A stretch of 64,000 bases of DNA from Stella humosa. Lineage in GTDB: Bacteria; Pseudomonadota; Alphaproteobacteria; ATCC43930; Allostellaceae. This document shows positions 51,827 through 64,000 of this stretch, piece after piece. The position numbers and the translations under genes are program-made. Position 1 is the stretch's first letter, and each line of letters begins with the position of its first letter. The stretch covers positions 1,500,001-1,564,000 of the forward strand of contig NZ_AP019700.1 in assembly GCF_006738645.1 (NCBI RefSeq), in the 5' to 3' direction. The notes under the pieces are model-generated. The model was not told the DNA's origin. It saw only the letters and a program-made list of their open reading frames with translations, and searched no databases.

Positions 51827-54346
51827 ATGGCCGCAGTCACCTTCCAGATCGTCCATGTCGGCGATTTCGAACTCGAAACCGCCAATCTCGACCGCGCACA
51901 GCGCCTGGCGGCGATCGTCGACGGGCTGGTGCGCCAGCAGCCGGACAGCTTGGTGCTGTCGGTTGGTGGCAACTTGTTTCCCGGACCATTGCTGACGGCC
52001 GGCGGCGATCCGGCCGTCGAGGATGCCCTGACGGCGGCCGAGGATGCGCGGTTCGGACTGCCGGCCGGGTCCTTCGCCGGGCTGGCCGCCGCACCCGGGC
52101 GGGTCGACGTGGCGGTGCTGAACGCGATCGGCATCCAGGCATCGGCCCTGGGCAACCAGGAATTCGACCAGGGCACCGGCGTGCTGGCGGGTGCGATCGG
52201 GACCGACGGCGCCGGCCTGGGCGTTGCGGGCGTGCGCTGGCTGGGGGTGGAATTCCCCTATCTTTCGGCCAATCTCGACGCGTCCGGCGATGCCGCGATG
52301 GTGCCGCTGGTAACCGGCGCGATCCGCGACGGCGGCGACTTCGCGCCGGTGCCGGGTGATCTGGACGGGGCGGCGGACGGGGCAAAGATCGCGCCCGCCA
52401 CCATCCTGGAGGTGGCGGGCGAGCGCGTCGGCGTCGTCGGCTTCACCAACCCGCAGCTCGATTTCATCTCGTCGTCGGGCGGCGTCACCGTCGCCGACAC
52501 GCCCGATCTGGCGTCGCTGGCGGCCCTGCTGCAATCGGTCGTCGACGAACTGCGCGACCAGGGCATCGACAAGATCGTGCTGCTGGCCAATCTGGGCGAC
52601 GTTGCGGCCGGCAAGGCGCTGGCGCCGCTGCTGGCCGGCGTCGACGTGGTCATCGTCGACGGCAGCGACACGGCGCCGGCAGAGTATCCCGTGCGCCTCA
52701 GCGGCGCCGACGGCGACCCGGTGCTGCTGGTCTCGACGGCGGCCAGCTACAACGGCGTCGGCCGGCTCGAGCTGTCGTTCGACGATGCTGGCCGGATCGT
52801 GGCCGAAGGCGCGGCCGGCGTGGTGCCGACGACCGATGCTGCCGTCGCCGAACTGTGGGGGGCGGCCGATCCCTATGCGCCCGGCACGCGCGGCGGCGTG
52901 GTGGCCGACCTGATCGGCGCGGCGCGCGACGTGATCTTTGAGAAGGATGGCGACATCGCCGGCCGCAGCACGGTCTTCCTCGACGGCCGGGCCGAGCGGG
53001 TGACGAGCGAGGAGACCAACCTGGGCGACCTCGTCACCGATGCCGACCTCGCGCGTGCCCGCGCGATCGACCCGCTGGTGCAAGTGGCCTTCAAGAATGC
53101 GGGCGCCATCGGCGAATCGATCGGCCGCATCAGCCACGAGGCGGACGGCACCTACCGCTTCCTGCCCTCGGCCGCCAATGCCGCGGTCGGCAAGGCGGAG
53201 GGCGACATCTCCAGCCTCGACATCGACAGCGTGCTGCGCTTCGACAACCGCCTGACGACCGTCACGTTGAGCCGCGCGCAGTTGCTGGCGACACTGGAGC
53301 ATGCGCTGGCGGATGGCGTGCCCGGCCAGTTCCCCCAGGTCTCGGGGATCCGCTTCAGCTTCGATGCCGACCGGCCTTCGGGCGATCGCATCCTGTCGGC
53401 GGCCCTGGTCGACGGCGACGGCCACGTGACCGATGTCCTGGCGCGCGACGGCGAACTGGTCGGCCTGCCCGACCTGCCGGTCCGCATCGTCACCATCGCC
53501 TTCCTGGCCGAGAACGGCGACGGCTACCCGCTGGTGGATTTCATCGCGGCCGACCCCGACTTCGCCGACCGCGTCGACCTAGCCGACGGCGCCGGGCCGG
53601 TGACCGAGCAGGGGGCACTCGCCTGGCATCTGGCCGCGGAATATGCCGACACCCCGTTCGCCCAGGCCGAAACGCCGGCCGACGCCGACGGCCGCATCCA
53701 GAACCTGGACGCGCGCGCGGACGCGGTGCTGGAAGGCCCCTACGATCTCGTCGGTACGGCCATCGGCGACCATCTGGTGGGCAGCGATGCCGCCGACACC
53801 CTGTCGGGGCGCGACGGCGACGACGTGCTGGAGGGGGGCTCCGCCGGCGACCTGCTGCTGGGCGGTGCCGGGTTCGACATCCTGCTGGGTGGCGACGGCG
53901 CCGACTTCATCCTGGCCGGCGCCTTCGGCGACCGCATCGACGGCGGCGACGGCGACGACCTGTTGCTGGCCGGCAATCGCGGCACCGACAGCATCCGCGG
54001 CGGCGCCGGCAACGACCGCCTGGCCGGCGGCCAGGATAACGACACGCTGGAGGGCGGTGCCGGGGCCGACACCCTGTCGGGGGACCGCGGCGACGATCTG
54101 CTGGCCGGCGGCGACGGTGCCGACCGCTTCGTGTTCGCCGCCGGCTCGGGCCACGACGTGATCCTGGACTTCGACCCGGCGGAGGACCGGATCGTCCTGG
54201 CCGCCGGCACGACCTATGCCGTGCAGGTGGCCGACGACGGCGACGCGCTGCTGGTCCTGGGCGATGGCGGCACCGTCGAACTGCACGGATTGGCGCCGGC
54301 CCAGGTCCAGCCGGCGATCGCCGACCTGATCGTCTGGGCGGTCTGA
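51827..54346 (+). CDS. RTX metallophosphatase paralog 1 (active site degenerate)
   Basis: 839 residues, no N-terminal signal. It has a 5'-nucleotidase-type metallophosphatase domain (1-290) and a 5'-nucleotidase C domain (about 350-640: EETNLGDLVTDADLARA, GKAEGDISSLDIDSVLRF). An RTX block (about 645-780, GGDGDDLLLAGNRG, GGAGADTLSGDRGDD) and a cap ending AIADLIVWAV follow. Compared with the next gene, the metal residues D48, H119 and H267 are replaced by G48, Q111 and N255 (SVGGN, GNQEFD, LLANL). It is probably a secreted pseudoenzyme using a type I, C-terminal signal. ATG 51827 follows GGGGGAATTG. Confidence 0.82.
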   Translation: MAAVTFQIVHVGDFELETANLDRAQRLAAIVDGLVRQQPDSLVLSVGGNLFPGPLLTAGGDPAVEDALTAAEDARFGLPAGSFAGLAAAPGRVDVAVLNAIGIQASALGNQEFDQGTGVLAGAIGTDGAGLGVAGVRWLGVEFPYLSANLDASGDAAMVPLVTGAIRDGGDFAPVPGDLDGAADGAKIAPATILEVAGERVGVVGFTNPQLDFISSSGGVTVADTPDLASLAALLQSVVDELRDQGIDKIVLLANLGDVAAGKALAPLLAGVDVVIVDGSDTAPAEYPVRLSGADGDPVLLVSTAASYNGVGRLELSFDDAGRIVAEGAAGVVPTTDAAVAELWGAADPYAPGTRGGVVADLIGAARDVIFEKDGDIAGRSTVFLDGRAERVTSEETNLGDLVTDADLARARAIDPLVQVAFKNAGAIGESIGRISHEADGTYRFLPSAANAAVGKAEGDISSLDIDSVLRFDNRLTTVTLSRAQLLATLEHALADGVPGQFPQVSGIRFSFDADRPSGDRILSAALVDGDGHVTDVLARDGELVGLPDLPVRIVTIAFLAENGDGYPLVDFIAADPDFADRVDLADGAGPVTEQGALAWHLAAEYADTPFAQAETPADADGRIQNLDARADAVLEGPYDLVGTAIGDHLVGSDAADTLSGRDGDDVLEGGSAGDLLLGGAGFDILLGGDGADFILAGAFGDRIDGGDGDDLLLAGNRGTDSIRGGAGNDRLAGGQDNDTLEGGAGADTLSGDRGDDLLAGGDGADRFVFAAGSGHDVILDFDPAEDRIVLAAGTTYAVQVADDGDALLVLGDGGTVELHGLAPAQVQPAIADLIVWAV

Positions 54347-54437
54347 GGGCCGTCGCGGAACGGACGCCGAACCGTCGCATTCCCTTCATGGCCCTGTAGC
54401 GCACCGGTTATCCACCGCCGCTAACCCTGGCCGGAGT

Positions 54438-54467
54438 GGTCGACCGATCCGGGCGGGTCGGTCGACC
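54438..54467 (+). terminator. Stem-loop between the two RTX genes
   Basis: GGTCGACCGA (54438-54447) and TCGGTCGACC (54458-54467) form a perfect 10-bp stem with a 10-base loop, followed by CCCTTCCTTC. It lies 92 bases after the first RTX gene and just before the second. Confidence 0.5.
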
Positions 54468-54493
54468 CCCTTCCTTCATCGCCGGGGGCGACA

Positions 54494-58750
<4,257 letters not shown>

Positions 58751-58771
58751 CGCCCAGCCGGCGGGCCGGAC

Positions 58772-60172
58772 CTATGCCGGCCCGCCGGCCAGCGACAGCA
58801 GTAGGCTGGCGGCACTCCGCCCCTCGTTGGTGACGGTGCCGGGGGTGCGGCACAGGCTCTCGAACTGGCGCACGGTGGCCCAGCGCAGGTCGTCGGCCAT
58901 CGGCACGGCCATGTCCTCCGGCAGTTCGACCACGCGGTAGAGGTTGCTGTCCTGGAAGAAGCGACCGCCTTCCTCCGACTGGCGGCAGGCAAGGCGGACA
59001 GCGGCCCGGCCATCCTCCGCCGCGGCATGGAGGGTGCGCCAGGGGGCCGGCATGGCGGCGCCCGGTGCCACCTGCAGGCTGGCCGTCACCTCGACCCGGT
59101 TGGCGAGGCCGGCCTCGCCGATCGCCCGCAGCAGCAGGTGCAGGATGCCGCGCCGCCGCTGGCAAAGCAGGGTGACCGTGCCCTCGCCGGTGCTTTCCAC
59201 CAGCGGCTGCTGCCATTCCGGCACCTCGCGGTCGCGCGCCCGCACGTCGAACCCATGCACGGCGAAGCCGCCTGGCCGTTCGGCCGCGATGTCCGGCACC
59301 AGCCCGGCCTCGGCCAGCCGCCATCCGGGGATGGCGGCCAGGGGCAGGCGCGCGTGCAGGTGCTGCCGCGCCGCGCGGTGGCGGGCCAGCCATGCGGCCA
59401 GCCGGGCCGATGTCTCTTCGCCGGCATCGTCGGCGGCCGCATGGGATTGCGCCACCGCCTCGCCGAAGCCGCCCCGGCCGCGCCAGCCAGCAAAGGCGGG
59501 GCCATCAGCCAGCCGGTCCCAGGGCGCGGAAACCAGGACCGACCGGGCATCGGTGTTCAGCACGTTGTCCCAGGCCAGCAGGCGCAGCACGTCGGCCGCG
59601 GGCAGCCAGCGCCAGGCGGCGTCCGCCGGCTCGGGCGCCTGCGCCTGCGTCACCTCCACCAGCATGTTGCGGTTGCGCTTGCCGAGGAAGCGCGAGCCCT
59701 GCTCGCTCTGGCGGGCATCGGCCACGATGGCCCCGGCGTCTGCGTCCCGGAACAGATCCAGGTAGGGTGCCACTGTGCCCGCATGGCGCCGCTCGTAGTT
59801 GCTGGGCGTGCATTGGAAGGTGGGGGCAAGCTGCACGGCCCCGATGTTGCCGGGCTCGGTCTTGGCCTGCACCAGCAGTTCACGGCCACCCGCCTTCCGG
59901 CGCGACAGGAAGCCCAGGATGCCGATCTCCGGCTGGTCGATGAAGGGCTGCCGCTCGACCATGTCGGGGCCGCCGGCATCGTCCCGCGCCCGGGTCTCGA
60001 TGCCCAGCACCCGAAAGAAGCCACCCGTGTCGTGCGCCAGGGCGTCGTCGCCGAGCGTCCATCGCGCGACCTGGGTCAGCGGGCGCCGGGCGACGGCGAA
60101 GCCGCTGCGATGGGCCTGCTCGGCGCGCCACAGGGCGATGTCCGCGACGAGGGGGGAGCCTGGCAAGGTCAT
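58772..60172 (-). CDS. NDP-hexose 2,3-dehydratase
   Basis: 466 residues built from two similar halves. Each half has the LGFLSRRKAGGRELLVQAKTEP / GTVTLLCQRR-type strand, with NIGAVQLAPTFQCTPSNYERR in the first and FFQDSNLYRVVELPE in the second. These are signatures of the EvaA/TylX3-type enzymes that remove water from NDP-4-keto-6-deoxyhexoses on the way to 2,6-dideoxysugars. The start overlaps the GT61 stop (ATGA). The other deoxysugar enzymes are not in this window. Its end is convergent with the RTX gene, 21 bases away. Confidence 0.85.
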   Translation of the reverse strand: MTLPGSPLVADIALWRAEQAHRSGFAVARRPLTQVARWTLGDDALAHDTGGFFRVLGIETRARDDAGGPDMVERQPFIDQPEIGILGFLSRRKAGGRELLVQAKTEPGNIGAVQLAPTFQCTPSNYERRHAGTVAPYLDLFRDADAGAIVADARQSEQGSRFLGKRNRNMLVEVTQAQAPEPADAAWRWLPAADVLRLLAWDNVLNTDARSVLVSAPWDRLADGPAFAGWRGRGGFGEAVAQSHAAADDAGEETSARLAAWLARHRAARQHLHARLPLAAIPGWRLAEAGLVPDIAAERPGGFAVHGFDVRARDREVPEWQQPLVESTGEGTVTLLCQRRRGILHLLLRAIGEAGLANRVEVTASLQVAPGAAMPAPWRTLHAAAEDGRAAVRLACRQSEEGGRFFQDSNLYRVVELPEDMAVPMADDLRWATVRQFESLCRTPGTVTNEGRSAASLLLSLAGGPA

Positions 60173-61287
60173 CGACCGCCGGGCGGCTGGGCCGCGGTGG
60201 CGGCGATGGCGGCCTCCGCACAGCGCACGAGCTTGCGCGGGTCGACGCGGCGCAGGTCGCCGTCGTCCGCCGGTTCGCTCCGCAGATAGGCCAGGCGGTG
60301 GCCGCGCAAGCCGGCGATGCGGCTTTGCGTATCGTTCAGCAGGTCGATGTTCACGATGCCGGTGCCCCGGCGCGAGAAGACGGTGCTCTTCAGGGCCGAG
60401 CCATGGACGCCCGCGATCACCTCGGCGCCAGCGAAGATCGCCACCTGTCGCGGCCAGGGCAGGGTCTCGGGGCGGATCGCGACGAAGCCCAGCGGCTCCA
60501 GCGCCGCGATAAGGTCGCTGTCGTCGGCCAGCAGGCGCCCGCGCCCGGAATCGACGCCGGCCCGCGAAATGAAGACCCGCCTCGGCACCGGCTCCCGGTC
60601 CCCGATCCGGTCCGCCAATGAGGCATAGAACCCGGCCGCCGCCGGATGGAACCAGAAGTCGCCATGAGCCAGCGTCGGCACCAGCAGGGTTTCCACCCGC
60701 AAGGTCTCGGTCGCGACGCTGTAGCGATGCACCCGGTCCTGGTGGATGCCCAGCGTGCGCAGCATCTGCCGGGCGAAGCCCCGCACGAAGCTCGGCAGCA
60801 GGATCGGCACGTCGGCGGGAATGGTCCGGATCGCCCCCCGCAGGATCCAGAGCCGGGGCAGGATGTCGAGCAGCAGGTGGCCGTAGCTGGTGAAGCCGGG
60901 CCCGCCGATCAGGATCGCAGCACCGGCCAGCCGCCGCTCGGGGAGCTTCGTGCTGAGCGGAGAATCGAACATCTCGCCGCGCAGCAACTGGTTGCGCCAA
61001 TGGCCGGTGATGCTGCGGCCGACGACGATGCGGCCGTCCATGGCCATGTGCCCGGCGCCGCCGACCAGGACATCCTTCAGCACATGGCAGCCGAGCGCCG
61101 GCACCGCTTCCGGCGCCGCGCCATGCAATGCGGCTGCGTTGTCGGGCAGCAGGTCGGCATCATCCAGCAACAGCGGCGGCGCGGCGCTGGCCGTCGCCGC
61201 CGGCAGGAACGGAAGCCAGCGATGGCGCTCGCCCAGTTCCGCTGGCTCCGCCAGGTCGATCGCGCCGGTATGGTCGTCCACGGCCAT
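60169..61287 (-). CDS. Glycosyltransferase family 61 (DUF563)
   Basis: 372 residues. GT61 marks are GFTSYGHLLLDILPRLWIL, RRVFISRAG, the SDLIAALEPLGFVAIRPETL stretch and FAGAEVIAGVHGSALKSTVFS with GTGIVNIDLL. ATG 61287 (MAVDDHTG) is preferred; upstream codons run into the sulfurtransferase gene. The overlap with the 2,3-dehydratase suggests it transfers the deoxysugar made by that pathway, possibly to a surface glycan. Confidence 0.83.
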   Translation of the reverse strand: MAVDDHTGAIDLAEPAELGERHRWLPFLPAATASAAPPLLLDDADLLPDNAAALHGAAPEAVPALGCHVLKDVLVGGAGHMAMDGRIVVGRSITGHWRNQLLRGEMFDSPLSTKLPERRLAGAAILIGGPGFTSYGHLLLDILPRLWILRGAIRTIPADVPILLPSFVRGFARQMLRTLGIHQDRVHRYSVATETLRVETLLVPTLAHGDFWFHPAAAGFYASLADRIGDREPVPRRVFISRAGVDSGRGRLLADDSDLIAALEPLGFVAIRPETLPWPRQVAIFAGAEVIAGVHGSALKSTVFSRRGTGIVNIDLLNDTQSRIAGLRGHRLAYLRSEPADDGDLRRVDPRKLVRCAEAAIAATAAQPPGGR

Positions 61288-61303
61288 GCCGGCGCCGGCC
61301 GGC

Positions 61304-62170
61304 CTAGCCCTTGGCGGGGCCGGTCGCGACGGGGGTGTCGCCCGGCAGGCCCCATTCGGCCCACGAGCCGTCATAGAGGGCCAGGTCCTTCTTACCCAGC
61401 AAGTGCAGGCCGAGATAGAGGATCGCCGCCGTGATGCCCGAGCCGCAACTCGTCACCACCGGCCGGTCGAGGTCGACGCCGGCCGCCAGGAAGGCTGCGC
61501 GCAGCCGGTCGGCCGGCAGGTAGGTCTTGGTCTTGGGGTCCAGCAGGTCGGGGTAGGGCACGTTCAGGCTGTCCGGGATGCGGCCCTGGCGGCGGCCCGG
61601 CCATACCTCGGCCGCCTCGCCGCGCCAGCGCTCGGCCGCGCGGGCATCGACCACCTGCTCGGCCGCGGCGTCGATGTTGGCCCGCACCTGCGCCTTGTGG
61701 CGCAGCCGCGCCGGGTCGAACGACGCCTGGTAGGTGGTGGCGGGCAGCATCACCCTGCCGGCCTCCACCGACCGGCCCTCGGCCTCCCACTTCGGCAGGC
61801 CGCCATCCAGCACCGACACGCGGGCATGGCCGAAGATGCGGAAGGTCCACCACACCCTGGGCGCACTCACCAGTCCGCTGGCATCATAGACCACCACATG
61901 GTCGCCGTTGGCGATGCCGCGCTCGCCCATGGCACGCGCGAAGGCGTCCGCATCGGGCAGCATGTGCGGCAGGGGCGAATTATGGTCCGACACGCCGTCG
62001 ACGTCGAAGAAGACCGCGCCCGGGATGTGCTTGGCCTGGTACTCGGCCAGCGCGTCGCGCTTCAGGTTGGGCAGGAAATAGGTGCCGTCGACCACCCGCA
62101 CGCCGGGGTCGTTCAGATGCTCGGCCAGCCACTGGGTGGAAACCAGGGCGTCGGGATTGGCATAGCTCAT
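61304..62170 (-). CDS. sseA: 3-mercaptopyruvate sulfurtransferase
   Basis: 288 residues, two rhodanese domains. The N-terminal domain starts LVSTQWLAEHLNDPGVRVVDG and contains YDASGLVSAPRVWWTF. The catalytic domain has the loop CGSGITA with active C242, the SseA-type variant that selects mercaptopyruvate over thiosulfate. It moves sulfur from 3-mercaptopyruvate to thiophilic acceptors. It follows the AlaX and cysteine synthase genes on the same strand, a cysteine-metabolism operon. Confidence 0.92.
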   Translation of the reverse strand: MSYANPDALVSTQWLAEHLNDPGVRVVDGTYFLPNLKRDALAEYQAKHIPGAVFFDVDGVSDHNSPLPHMLPDADAFARAMGERGIANGDHVVVYDASGLVSAPRVWWTFRIFGHARVSVLDGGLPKWEAEGRSVEAGRVMLPATTYQASFDPARLRHKAQVRANIDAAAEQVVDARAAERWRGEAAEVWPGRRQGRIPDSLNVPYPDLLDPKTKTYLPADRLRAAFLAAGVDLDRPVVTSCGSGITAAILYLGLHLLGKKDLALYDGSWAEWGLPGDTPVATGPAKG

Positions 62171-62186
62171 GGGGGCTTCCTTGGGA

Positions 62187-62894
62187 TCAGGCAAAGGCGA
62201 TGACGACGCGCCGGTTCTGCCGGCCCTTGTTCTCGATCTTGGCGATCTCGACCCGACCGATCTCGCCCGTGCGCTGCACATGCGTGCCGCCGCAGGGCTG
62301 CAGGTCGACGCCGGCAATGTCGAGCAGCCGCACCCGGCCCTGGCCCGAGGGTGGCTTCACCGACATGGTGCGCACCAGCTCGGGCCGCTCGGCCATCTCG
62401 GCGTCGGTGATCCAGGTCGAGGCGACCGGGTGGTCGGCCGCCACCAGCGCGTTCAGCTTCTCGGTCAGCACGGCCTTGTCCAGCGCCTCGCCGGGAATGT
62501 CGAAATCCAGCCGGCTGCGATCGGCGCCCACCTGGCCGCCGGTAACGGCACCCGGCACGATGGCGCAGACCAGGTGCATGCAGGTGTGCATGCGCATGTG
62601 GCGGTGGCGCCGCTCCCAGTCGATGGCCGCGACCACGGCGCTGCCGGCGGCCGGCAAGGTGCTGCCGGGGGCGGGGATATGCAGGATGCCGTCGGGCGTC
62701 GGCGCCTTCACCGTGTCGACGATGGCGATCTCGCCGCCGTCGGCCAGGCGGATGGTGCCGGTGTCGCCCGGCTGGCCGCCGCCGGTCGGGTAGAAGACGG
62801 TGCGGTCGAGCGTGATGCCGCGCTCGTCGGCGGCGATCACGGTGGCCGCGCACTCGCGCAGGTAGGCGTCGTCGCGGAACAACTGCTCGGTCAT
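62187..62894 (-). CDS. Alanyl-tRNA editing protein AlaX (AlaXM type)
   Basis: 235 residues, a free-standing copy of the AlaRS editing domain. FYPTGGGQPGDTG near the N-terminus, the zinc HxxxH motif in MHTCMHLV, and the second CGGTH motif (LQPCGGTHVQRTGEIG) are intact. It hydrolyses Ser-tRNA(Ala) or Gly-tRNA(Ala). The gene lies between cysteine synthase (7 bases upstream) and sseA (16 bases downstream), so it is made with sulfur amino acid enzymes. Confidence 0.92.
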   Translation of the reverse strand: MTEQLFRDDAYLRECAATVIAADERGITLDRTVFYPTGGGQPGDTGTIRLADGGEIAIVDTVKAPTPDGILHIPAPGSTLPAAGSAVVAAIDWERRHRHMRMHTCMHLVCAIVPGAVTGGQVGADRSRLDFDIPGEALDKAVLTEKLNALVAADHPVASTWITDAEMAERPELVRTMSVKPPSGQGRVRLLDIAGVDLQPCGGTHVQRTGEIGRVEIAKIENKGRQNRRVVIAFA

Positions 62895-62901
62895 CGCCGC
62901 C

Positions 62902-63903
62902 TCACGCCATCCAGGAGGGAACGGGCAGGTTCTTCTCCCGCAGGAAGGCGGGGTTGAACAGCTTGGACTGGTAGCGCGCGCCGCCGTCGCACAGTATGGT
63001 GACGATGGTGTGGCCCGGCCCCAGCTTGCGCGCCAGCTTGATGGCGCCGCCGACATTGATGCCGCTCGACCCGCCCAGGACCAACCCTTCCTCGCGGATC
63101 AGGTTGAAGATGATCGGCAGGGCCTCCTCGTCGGTCACCTGGAACTGGTCGTCGATCGAGGCGTCCTCCAGGTTCTTGGTGATGCGGCCCTGGCCGATGC
63201 CCTCGGTGATGGACCCGCCCTCGGACTTCAGCTCGCCATGGGCATAGAAGTTGTAGAGCGCGGCCCCCATCGGGTCGGCCAGGACGATCTTCACGTCCTT
63301 GTTGCGCGCCTTCAGCGCCATGCCGGTGCCGACGAGCGTGCCGCCGCTGCCGACCGAGCAGGTGAAGGCGTCGACCTTGCCGTCGGTCTGTTCCCAGATC
63401 TCCGGCCCGGTCGTGTCGATATGGGCCTGGCGGTTGGCGACATTGTCGAACTGGTTGGCCCAGACCGCGCCGTTGGGCTCCGTCTTCGCCATCGCCTCGG
63501 CCAGGCGGCCGGACTGCTTGATGTAGTTGTCGGGGTTGGAGTAGGGCACCGCCGGCACCAGGCGCAGGTCTGCCCCGCACAGGCGCAGCATGTCCTTCTT
63601 TTCCTGGCTCTGCGTCTCGGGCATGACGATGACGGTGCGATAGCCCAGCGCATTGGCGACCAGGGCCAGCCCGATGCCGGTATTGCCGGCCGTGCCCTCG
63701 ACGATGACGCCGCCCGGCCGCAGCAGGCCGCGCCGTTCGGCATCGCGGATGATCGACAGGGCCGCCCGATCCTTCACCGATCCGCCGGGATTGAGGAACT
63801 CCGCCTTGCCGAGGATGGTGCAGCCGGTCTCCTCGGAGGCGCGGCGCAGCTTGATGAGGGGGGTCCGGCCGATCGTGCCGGTGAATCCGTCGCGGATCTC
63901 CAT
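62902..63903 (-). CDS. cysK: Cysteine synthase A (O-acetylserine sulfhydrylase)
   Basis: 333 residues, PLP fold type II. K44 in NPGGSVKDRAALSI binds PLP; the substrate loop is EGTAGNTGIGLAL and the phosphate-cup motif VGSGGTLVGTGMAL. It makes cysteine from O-acetylserine and sulfide. A longer C-terminal part (KLFNPAFLREKNLPVPSW) is as in alphaproteobacterial CysK-like proteins. It heads the cysK-alaX-sseA operon; the 97-base region to the window end shows no gene. Confidence 0.92.
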   Translation of the reverse strand: MEIRDGFTGTIGRTPLIKLRRASEETGCTILGKAEFLNPGGSVKDRAALSIIRDAERRGLLRPGGVIVEGTAGNTGIGLALVANALGYRTVIVMPETQSQEKKDMLRLCGADLRLVPAVPYSNPDNYIKQSGRLAEAMAKTEPNGAVWANQFDNVANRQAHIDTTGPEIWEQTDGKVDAFTCSVGSGGTLVGTGMALKARNKDVKIVLADPMGAALYNFYAHGELKSEGGSITEGIGQGRITKNLEDASIDDQFQVTDEEALPIIFNLIREEGLVLGGSSGINVGGAIKLARKLGPGHTIVTILCDGGARYQSKLFNPAFLREKNLPVPSWMA

Positions 63904-64000
63904 GGGGGGTGGCTCCTGAACGCCGGGGGAAACGTAGCCCGGAGTTAGCGAAAAACCGCCCGCCTGACCAGAACGATCCCCGCATGGCAGGGATCTGCCG

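Overview
The window is about 64 kb of GC-rich DNA, by eye near 70% G+C, packed with short-gap operons. Gene content fits an alphaproteobacterium, most likely of the Rhodospirillales type: a glutaredoxin/nitrilase/DUF1178 cluster, sfsA-map-radC, an AapJQMP amino-acid importer, FecI/FecR iron signalling and opine- or hydroxyproline-oxidase-like genes. This placement is an inference from gene content and composition; no rRNA or tRNA gene was seen. I also found no integrase, transposase, phage gene or CRISPR array.

Layout. 0-5 kb: housekeeping genes (grxC, a nitrilase-family amidase, a DUF1178 protein), then a leader that looks like a transcription attenuator before a small ORF and a methyltransferase, then a TetR/GNAT pair divergent from an SDR gene. 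5-10 kb: an iron-uptake signalling cassette (ECF sigma factor, FecR anti-sigma, STN-type TonB receptor, small exported LTxxQ protein). It has a Fur box in front of the sigma gene and two matching candidate ECF promoters in front of fecR and the receptor. 10-18 kb: radC, map, sfsA, a hexapeptide-repeat protein, a CinA/MoaB-like gene, two MFS exporters (one behind a MerR-type 19-bp-spacer promoter) and gpsA. 18.5-24 kb: a basic Ala-rich protein, a cyanophycin-synthetase-like ATP-grasp protein with an eroded Mur-ligase half, and a large hybrid histidine kinase. 24-27.6 kb: an AbrB/PIN toxin-antitoxin pair, a PIG-L deacetylase, a hemerythrin-like protein and a ketopantoate-reductase-like gene. 27.7-31.7 kb: a four-gene flavin/[2Fe-2S] dehydrogenase operon of the HcnABC/opine-oxidase type with two DAO-type subunits. 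32 kb: a LuxO-like sigma-54 activator.

33.5-46.8 kb is a surface-glycan island: a modular glycosyltransferase/methyltransferase, several GT2/GT4-type enzymes, a GT39-type membrane mannosyltransferase, a GtrA flippase and two sugar-nucleotide epimerases. Embedded in it are a PqqD-like protein with a distinctive acidic/aromatic tail and a small exported protein made of seven 9-residue repeats. 46.9-51.8 kb: hisI and the aapJQMP importer. 51.8-58.8 kb: two tandem RTX-type metallophosphatases without N-terminal signals. The first has lost active-site residues; the second carries a beta-propeller domain inserted inside the RTX C-terminal cap. 58.8-64 kb: an NDP-hexose 2,3-dehydratase with a GT61 glycosyltransferase (deoxysugar/glycan), then a sulfur/translation-quality operon (cysteine synthase, AlaX, 3-mercaptopyruvate sulfurtransferase).

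The points most worth follow-up are the nonapeptide-repeat exported protein and the PqqD-like protein in the glycan island, the catalytic/pseudoenzyme RTX pair, the CphA2-like ligase, the ECF promoter pair and the attenuator-like leader.
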